Origin: Hamiltosporidium tvaerminnensis
Taxonomy: Eukaryota; Microsporidia; Dubosqiidae
Direction of reading: 5' to 3'
Length of the DNA: 64,000 bases
NCBI GenBank assembly: GCA_022605425.2
Contig: CM061254.1
Coordinates: forward strand, 620,001-684,000
Shown here piece by piece: positions 56,195 to 64,000 of this stretch. The position numbers and the translations under genes were made by a program. Each line of letters begins with the position of its first letter. The stretch's first letter is position 1. The notes beneath the pieces were generated by a model. It saw nothing but the letters and a program-made list of their open reading frames with translations. It had not been told where the DNA came from and made no database searches.

Positions 56195-56950
56195 AGAGCC
56201 ATGGCAACAGAATTAGCAAAAGCCGTATCAAAGATAACCGAAAACAAAATAAAGTACATGGAAATAAACTACCTTAAAAGAAACCTAGGGAATAACTTAG
56301 AAATTAATCTATTTGAATTCGAAAAAGTATTCGGTTTTGAATTTTCAGGTACCTGTATAAATGATTATAACAAAAGTAATGAGGAAATAAAGGAATGAAT
56401 GGAGGCGGGAAAAAGGGTCTATTTTGCCCTGCATAACTTTATTAAGTCAATAAATATAAGACGAGACCCAAAGGGGAACGTATATATAGAACTATCATAA
56501 GATATGTTACAATCCATAAATCCGAGATTTTGGTAATAATAAAAAAGGATGAAACACTTCTAAACACGTGGAAAGGATACTTCGTAGAATACAAGGGCCT
56601 ACAATACTAATAATGTGTAAAAAATAAGAACGAAACAAATAATTCATAATCGCTGTCGAGAATTAAATTTGGTTCCTGAAATAAAAAAAAGAAAGATTAA
56701 GATGGCTAAGGCATGTTGTAAGAATGCCACCTGATCGAGGTATAAGTCAACTCTAGGCTTACAAACCTAACAGTAAAAAAGAAGAGATGTACCAAGAAAA
56801 ATTCGGTTTAATGCCCCAGAAAGACCTATGAATTTTTAATGTAAGGCAATGGAAGGAAATTTACTTGGTAAGGAAGAATGAAGAAAGTTTGTTAAAGATG
56901 CACAAGCTCTTCAATAACTGAAGCCCTACTTTGTAGTAGTAGCAAACATG
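56195..56950 (+). mobile_element. Decayed RTE-type LINE, C-terminal part
   Basis: Read through frameshifts, the plus strand gives the end of an RTE-type LINE reverse transcriptase: KYMEINYLKRN, FEFEKVFGFEFSGTCINDYN (a degraded FEYLG region), NEEIKE, GKRVYFALHNFIKSINIRR, KDETLLN, HVERILRRIQGP, and ERLRWLRHVVRMPPDRG, the hallmark RLRWLGHVxRM motif. After that come KRRDVPRKIRFNAPERP and EEWRKFVKDAQALQ-like text. This family has an AP-type endonuclease and differs from the REL element elsewhere in the window. No upstream polymerase or endonuclease is visible, so it is truncated, and it is full of stops. Confidence 0.85.
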
Positions 56951-57047
56951 AATAGTCATTAAAATGAAATTATTAAAGGAAAAAATTATGAGCCAAGTTA
57001 ATTTAAATTTGTAACGATTACATAACACTACATATATACAAATATTT

Positions 57048-57416
57048 TTATTCGAAACAAGAAACCAATAATTTCAAATAATAATTTTTATCCAAATCAA
57101 TTTTAAAATACAAAAAATTACAGTAATAATTATATAATATTTCTTTTGCTTCTTTTAACAAAGGAAATATTTTATGATATGTAATATATTCGATTTTAGC
57201 TACTCTTTGTTCGAATATCATAGTGTCTCTAACCATTTTCAAAAACATTGGTACTATTTCGTTTAAGGAAAAAAATAAAAATTTTTCATCTTTTTGATAA
57301 ATCGCAGCATTCAAATGTTTATTATCTTCTTTAAACATTCTTTTGATTGCATTTCTGATTAAAATCCTTTCGCTGTGATGATTTTTTTTATCTTCATGAT
57401 TTTTTCTGTTGTTCAT
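57048..57416 (-). CDS. Small helical protein, possible histone fold (122 aa)
   Basis: An ATG-started minus-strand frame with a basic, His-rich start (MNNRKNHEDKKNHHSER) and a helical remainder. RNAIKRMFKE, then SLNEIVPMFLKMVRDTMIFE, then KIEYITYHKIFPLLKEAKEI has the helix lengths and spacing of a histone fold, with the stretch before ITYHKIFPLL resembling the FARHAKRTTI-then-DV part of CENP-S/MHF1 proteins. That would make it a kinetochore or transcription-complex subunit, but the match is by pattern only. It starts 465 bases beyond the dead LINE and stands alone. ACCT sits directly before the ATG. A chance ORF is possible but less likely given the charge patterning. Confidence 0.5.
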   Translation of the reverse strand: MNNRKNHEDKKNHHSERILIRNAIKRMFKEDNKHLNAAIYQKDEKFLFFSLNEIVPMFLKMVRDTMIFEQRVAKIEYITYHKIFPLLKEAKEILYNYYCNFLYFKIDLDKNYYLKLLVSCFE

Positions 57417-60400
57417 AGGTTTTTTTGTGAATTCAAATTTATATTATGAACATTTTTTATCTATTTATGAGATCATGATCTATTTACATTTAGAATCAAA
57501 TATTTGATAAAAAGCAAATGATTATGAATATCATCTTAATAAGATATCAGAATGCATAGTGATAATGTCAAAAAAATCTTAATATATATTACTGCTTTTC
57601 TGAGAAACCAAAAAAGAAACATAATGAGGTAATTTATTTTTTATAAAATATAAAAATTTTTATATTAAATTCAACATGTTTTTTACGCTAATTAATTTCT
57701 AAGGAATGTGTCTACTAAATAATAGTTTTGTAAATTGTTTTTTAATTTATTAAAATCAATTAATTAAAAATATATACAAAAAGTTGTTGAAAGTCTTTGC
57801 TATTTAATATTAATATTATTCAGGGCAGTATCGTGATATTCAAGTATGTAATTCGATGAAAAACTTTTTTATATGAAAGTTGAATGAATCTTTTAGATTT
57901 ATTCCGTAAAAAACCAAAATCTATTTCATATAATTATCTTAATAAATTTTCGAAAACTGTAAAAAAAGAAATTTTTTTCAGTAATTTGGTCACTAAATGT
58001 AAGCAAAACATTTTTAAATCGAATTCAAATTATTTGCTAAATTGTTCTATTTTTTTGAAACAGATCTAACAATAGAATTAGATATAAAAACAAAAATAAT
58101 CGAATTTTTATCAATTGAATAGATTAAATTTAATGTATAACATATAAATTAATTTTGTTCTTTAAATTTTGAACTTTGGTTCTAAATATAAAAATTTGAT
58201 TGATTAAATATTTTATATTCTCCTTAGAGATTATATAAAAATATGTTATATAGAAAGGATGTTTGAAAATCGAATCTATTGATTCGGATTTTTTTTTTCA
58301 ATCTTGAAATTCTATTGAGCAAAATTATTCTTCAAATACAATAATTATTTTAATTCGTTATTTAATACCACTTCATGGCGGCTGTTTCAAAATAACATTT
58401 TTTCAGTTTATATATGCATAAGATGAGTTGAGGTTCAAAAATAAAGAATACTTGTAGGATATAATTAGTCCTGCTTTTATATGAAGACTCACAATGCTAT
58501 TAAATATGATTTCAAAGGCAAAGTATTTTTTATACGAATATATCTCTGTTTCGTAAGTATTTATTATCTGTATAATCGTGTTTATTTATATCTTTTAGAT
58601 TTTACTATTATGGAAATTAAGAAAAAAATTTACCCTAAATATTGGGAAAAATATTTTTTCACTAGAAAAAATTTTAGATTTTTGTTTTTATAATTCGGAA
58701 TTTATCTTGCCCTAGCTTAAATAAAAAAATTATCTACAGCGATACTACTAAGACCAATGTAATTATACAATTACTTAAATTACGTCGTATAAATGTAAGC
58801 ACATTTAGTGAATTGAAAATTATCCAATTCGACCGAAATATTTTCGCTGTTTTTTATCTTCATTAAATATAGGAAAAAAATAATATTAAAAAATTTAGTA
58901 ATATGAAAGAATACAGCGATAAAATCTGATATAAAAATTATAATTATTTCGAATAATTTATGTTTTAAACATAAACTAACAACATTTAAATTTTTATAAA
59001 AAAAAAAGCTTCAAATATTGGCTTTTCGTAAAGTTGTGCCAGATGATCATTATATAAAACAGAAAAATATTTCATTTGAATAAATAAAATAAAATCTGCA
59101 GGTTAAAAAAAATGTATAAAATTTATTTGTATAGAAATGCTTCGTATTCAGTTAAAAACAGTTAAATTTTTGTTTGATGTTAAGATTAAGGACATCTTTT
59201 TATTTAGCACATATAACTTCTATTATATAACCTTTTAAACGTCGGTATCAAAAAAATATCAAGATGCTACAAAATTAAAAAAAATATATGGAAAAATATA
59301 TCGAATACAAACATGTCCTAAAGCAAAACCTTGATTCTATAAGGCTAAATATAAAATAATAGAACAAATCGAATGTATTATTCACGTGAATTGCTTTAAT
59401 AGTTGCTAAAAAAAATTATTTTAAATCATTTTTTCGCAGCGAATAACTTTAAATATAAAGTACACATTAAATTTATTTTGTAAATATTGTACAATATATT
59501 TAAAATACAGATTGCATCGTCTAAAAAAAGCTCTTCTTGGTTCTACGCATAAAAATTATTAAAATGAATATAAATTATACTATTTCGTGATATGGATGCT
59601 AGAAAAATACTAAAGTACCGAATTATGGATTGTATTTGTTCGAAATAAAAAAAGTGTGGATATATTACATGGATAATTAAATTCTATGTAAATAAACTAA
59701 CTATAAATTTAAAATGTTTAAAAGAAAAAATGCCCTTAACATATCTAGGGTTTGTTTACTTCTGATACAATCAACAGCCACATAAATATGTTTATATTTA
59801 TAGATTTTTCCGCTAAATTTTTGCAAAAGTACGTTTACATAATATATTTTTTTAAAAAATATTTAATATAAATTGAGGTGAAAGGATGCAATATGTATGT
59901 TTTTTCGCGAATGAATTAAAATTCTATAATTTCTTGAAAATTATATTAAATTGCTAATGTACCAATATAAATATGTATGCGGTTTTTACAATAATTTCAA
60001 ATGGTTCTTGAATTAAAAGGAGTTTAGGCATTCGCATAAATTATTAATGAATTATATTTATTACCAGTTATTTATAAGTAGCATTAAAATTATAATATTT
60101 ATTTCAACGGTTTCAGAGCATTTATATATTGTATGCAGTGACGGTTTATTCTTTTTAAACTGTAAAAAATAATCATTATTTTAAATTCATTTCTTCATGC
60201 ACAATATTAAATTAATTTGCAAAACTACTTTTCATTATTACTTGTTTTTGTTTATTGCGCCCAAAAATCAGAAAATAATCGGTAATTTATATTTGAATAT
60301 TCCTATGACTGTTTTGAAAAAAATCGCGCAAATGGTTGGGTTGAGTAGCGATTAGGTGCTTTAAATGTGTCATGAAAACCAAAAAAAAAATTCGCAGGGT

Positions 60401-63400
60401 TCTTTTAAAATAAATTAATATATTATATCAAGCGGAGACATGGGTTGTATTAAATAATATATGAAAATTTGTCATAATTAGCGAATCAAAAAGCGTTTTT
60501 AACATTCTATTATTGGTTATTTTTTATAGAATGTTTTGATACATTATTATTTTTAAGATAATATATTAAGCTGTAGAATAATGTCTTTTTCTTAAAAAAA
60601 TGAATTTATCATAGGTTTTAAAAAATCACAACAGCAGGAAACCATTACATTTCATTTTATGCGAAAAACTGTTCAAGGAAGTAAATAGTTTTTAGAATAA
60701 TACAAAGATTTCTTTTATAAGATTAATATCAAATTTATAATTTACTGCAGCAAATAATATGAAATAGAATGTTAAATAAAGCAAATATAACATAAATATT
60801 TTTACATTTCATCGACATAGATATAAATGTATTTAAGCACCTAGCAATGTTGTTAAAATAAAGGTTTAAATATATTTTTATTTTAATAGAATTTATAAGA
60901 TACCTTAAATAGATGGTTTTATGAGCAATATATTTAAAATCATGCCCTGAAAATAAAAAAAAAATTCTAAATGTAATCATCAAAAAAAATCATTTAATTC
61001 CCTACAAATTTTTTATTTGATAAATACGACTAGTTTATTCCAAAACCATTTCGTCTCCACATTGTAAGCAGTTATTTAATCCAGTGGATAATATCTTAGA
61101 TTATCTAAAATGATATTACAAACTATTATTGTGTATAAAATCAATCATCGAGTCTTATAGGGGATTTTAAAAAAATTAATAAATTTTAATCTAAACGGCT
61201 TATATAGGAATACTCAGACGTAAAAGAAGAACCAAAATTTTAATTACTATATTCAAAAAAAAAGTTTGTTTGCATTAAAAAGTCTTTCTGCAAATTTTAA
61301 TCGTTTATATATAGTTTCTATGTTATCAAAATTTAAGGAATACCTTCGATATTTTTGTAAAGCTTTCAAGAATGGTAATTTTAGTGTTTAGCTTCTATAA
61401 AAATTTCTTCATGTGTTAGTTGTTATGAATTTGGAGTCTAATCTTTTTTTATTGAAACAATATCTATGTTTTCCTTCCGGCCCTAACCGCCAAGAATCCA
61501 TGACTCAAATCCTTTTGTATTAAATTTTCTTGTGATACACGCATCTAAAATTAGTAGTTTGAATTAATAGATCAGAAAATAGTATTTTTTTGGTAAACAG
61601 ACAGGTTATACTATGGGAAATCACCTAAAAAACCATTCTGCAACATTTATTCTGCTATTATCCGCAAGTCGCTTATTTTAGATTTAAATCTATAAATTAA
61701 AAACTTTATATAAAAATAGAATTATTTCCAATTACTCAAGTAAAAATTGCTTAAATTTTTTTATCTAATATCAATCAACTAGGTCCGATATATAAAATAT
61801 TGGCTTAAATTTTGTTATAGAATCGGCAGGTATTTTTTTAATTTTTATAGATTTCTTTACTCTTTTACAAAAAGTTTCGGTAGCTTTAATATAGTATTTA
61901 ATCAATAGAGTAGCCGTGTGAAGCATTCTGCCTTTTTGGCACTCGAATTGGACATTTTAAGGAATTTTTGTTGTTAAATTTATTACTAAATTTATTGATT
62001 GCAGACATTTCCCTTTGTTTTGTGCATGCCAGAATAAATATATTTTGCTCCAGAGATATATTTCTCATTTATAATTTTCTCTCTTAAGTACCATTGAGAA
62101 TAGTTAACGTGTTTTTATTCAATCCGTTTTTTTAAATTTAAATACAATCTTATATATGTTTATAGTAATTCTCCGTGATATATCGATTTACTTGGTTATA
62201 ATTTATGCCCTTTTATTATTTACAACTATTTTATTATTTTTAAGTTCAATTATTAAATTTGAATCAAAACTTTTTTCATTTTTGGGATGCTGTTCCTCTT
62301 GCCGAAATTTTTCTAATTATTTTATGACAATCTCAAAACTTTAAGAGTATCCATTAAGACCTCCTAGTCTAGTGAATTTTTCAAGTTTTCCTGCCGTTTC
62401 TATCTTCCGTTTGAACATCATGAACAAACAAAAGATCTATTTATGCTTAAATTATGCTTATGATATCATCTTGATGAAATACATGCGTAAAAATAGCTAA
62501 AGTACTGTCTATGAATAAAATAGAAGCGTTACATAACATATATTGCATCAAAAACTTCTTATTTTAAAATTTGGGTTTTTTTTTTGATATTTTATACAAG
62601 CTATTTTTACGTACAATATAAATCACGTCTACATGTTTTCTATAGTCATTCTATTATTTCTAAGGAGTTTTAAATACCAAAGTTCTTGAAAAAAGCTGTT
62701 TATTTTGTATCGCACTTATTTATAGTCGTGTATTTTTGTTATATCAAACTTCATATATTTGCAAAAAAAATTAACAAAATATTTTGAAGCGAATATGTTT
62801 TTTTCGCAAATTAAAGTACATTAAATCGGAAATATGAAAAAAAAATTATTCTATGTGAACTATTTTCCGCTTGTATAGCAATATTTGGGTATTTCGCATT
62901 AAATTGTGCGCATAAATTCCTTGTTTAGACAATTATGAAGATTAAAGATTAAAAGCCTTGGAATATATTTTATTTCTTTAAAAATTAACTTTTATGAGAT
63001 GCTATGATTAATCGATTTTATTTGGTTTTTTTTTAATATTGAATTTCAGGATCATAGTATTGAATTTGAGGTTAAATTATGCATGAAATGCGACCTACGG
63101 GTGTGAAGAGCATATTTGAGATTGATTCATATCATCGCGAAGAATATCAGAGAAAAAAAATTAAACATATCAAGCAGATGGTTTATTTTATATTGCTATA
63201 ATCCACAGAGGGTATCTCAGTCTATGCATGCGTAAATAAATAAAATCAACTTCAGTTCACAGTTTTCTTGCTATTTTAACCAAGCTTGAATGTTATCAGA
63301 TAAAAGAATTTTTTTTTAAACCAATACCTTTTCTTTACCCTTTTATTTTAAATATTTCAACTTGCTAGAAAAGGCTAAAAATTTCTAATGTTTTTTTTGT

Positions 63401-64000
63401 ATTATAATACTCAATGTTGTCTATTGGTCCTATCTAATTTACGTCACAGCTAAAAACTCTTTCTTTTTGATAAATGATAATATTTTTGCACACTTTCAGT
63501 TATTTTTATGCAAGGTTGGCATATAAATGATTCATCCTCATTAAAAACCATTTCGAAAAATATTTTTAATATTATAAACCTGTTATTGTGTCAGTTATCA
63601 TTAGTGGTTTACTCCGAATACATGACTTTACAAAATTTTAAAAAAATATTTAAGATTCTTAGAATATATTATAAAAAACTTTAAATGTACTCGATCTTTA
63701 AAATTTACCTAGAAGTTTTTCCTGTCATCATTGTATATCTTGTTATAAAATATCGTTCGAAAATAAATTCTGCTGAATTATTATTTATCAAATATCAGTT
63801 GAATATAAAGATCTCGTGAGAGTTTAAAATTTTTTATTAATCATAGAAGTTATTCTTTTAACAATCACGAATGTTTTGTTAAAAACTCATAGGCAATAAC
63901 GATATATTTAATTTCCGAATAATTGAAATATAAGATTTTTTTGTTTATCTAGCATCAATTATTCATTATAGAAGATAATCTGTAATTTATTTTAAATTCA
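57417..64000. other. Gene-free AT-rich region
   Basis: About 6.6 kb with only short ORFs rich in Ile, Phe, Tyr, Lys and Asn, typical of chance at this composition. No RNA gene, tandem repeat or retroelement relic could be recognised, although very old relics are likely by analogy with the rest of the window. Confidence 0.45.

Noticed and set aside
57884-58693. Two small plus-strand ATG ORFs (61 and 70 codons)
   Set aside because: Composition is that expected by chance in AT-rich DNA and no motif or upstream CCC signal supports them.

Overview
The window looks like a piece of a gene-poor, strongly AT-rich microsporidian nuclear genome. The reasons are: intronless ORFs; CCC-type motifs within about 12 bases of three start codons; a KIN1/MARK-type protein kinase; a leucine-rich secretory-type protein; and metazoan-style retroelements. 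The kinase is swollen by NNTPL/KGVN repeats, which from memory resembles predicted proteins of Hamiltosporidium, a parasite of Daphnia. The genus is inferred, not proven.

Layout. 1-7.2 kb has no intact gene. It holds a decayed integrase (about 3.48-4.72 kb, minus) and a long decayed copy of a non-LTR retroelement (about 5.1-6.96 kb, minus). 7.26-9.65 kb is a leucine-rich, membrane-anchored or secreted protein. 9.7-16 kb has no intact gene but holds a decayed Ty3/gypsy-like reverse transcriptase. 16.0-20.0 kb is a small coiled-coil gene and the 1002-residue kinase, each preceded by its own CCC-rich tandem repeat. 23.86-24.19 kb is a frameshifted Hsp20-like gene. 24.24-27.97 kb is the best-preserved non-LTR element, with a restriction-enzyme-like endonuclease (REL) and a candidate target-site duplication. 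33.5-33.9 kb is an intact paralogue of the broken Hsp20-like gene. 34-40 kb is rich in tandem repeats, including nine copies of a 64-bp unit. 40.1-42.8 kb is an 899-residue helical protein with a truncated copy of the REL element just downstream. 48.8-49.3 kb may be a dead cyclin gene. 51.4-52.1 kb is a membrane-anchored protein of unknown function. 55-57 kb holds a REL relic and a dead RTE-type LINE. 57.0-57.4 kb is a small, possibly histone-fold protein. From 57.5 kb to the end nothing could be supported.

The main result is that much of the apparently empty DNA is a graveyard of retroelements. By aligning the deserts by eye to the 24.2-28.0 kb element, I recognised copies or relics at 5.1-6.96, 20.2, 39.6, 42.9-43.4, 43.9-44.2, 49.5-49.9 and 55.0-55.6 kb, ranging from near-identical to barely recognisable. 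The second result is a 30-bp TAACACCCC-core repeat that lies in tandem upstream of the kinase and also, in both orientations, inside its coding sequence; it recurs as an NNTPL motif in the tail of the retroelement protein.
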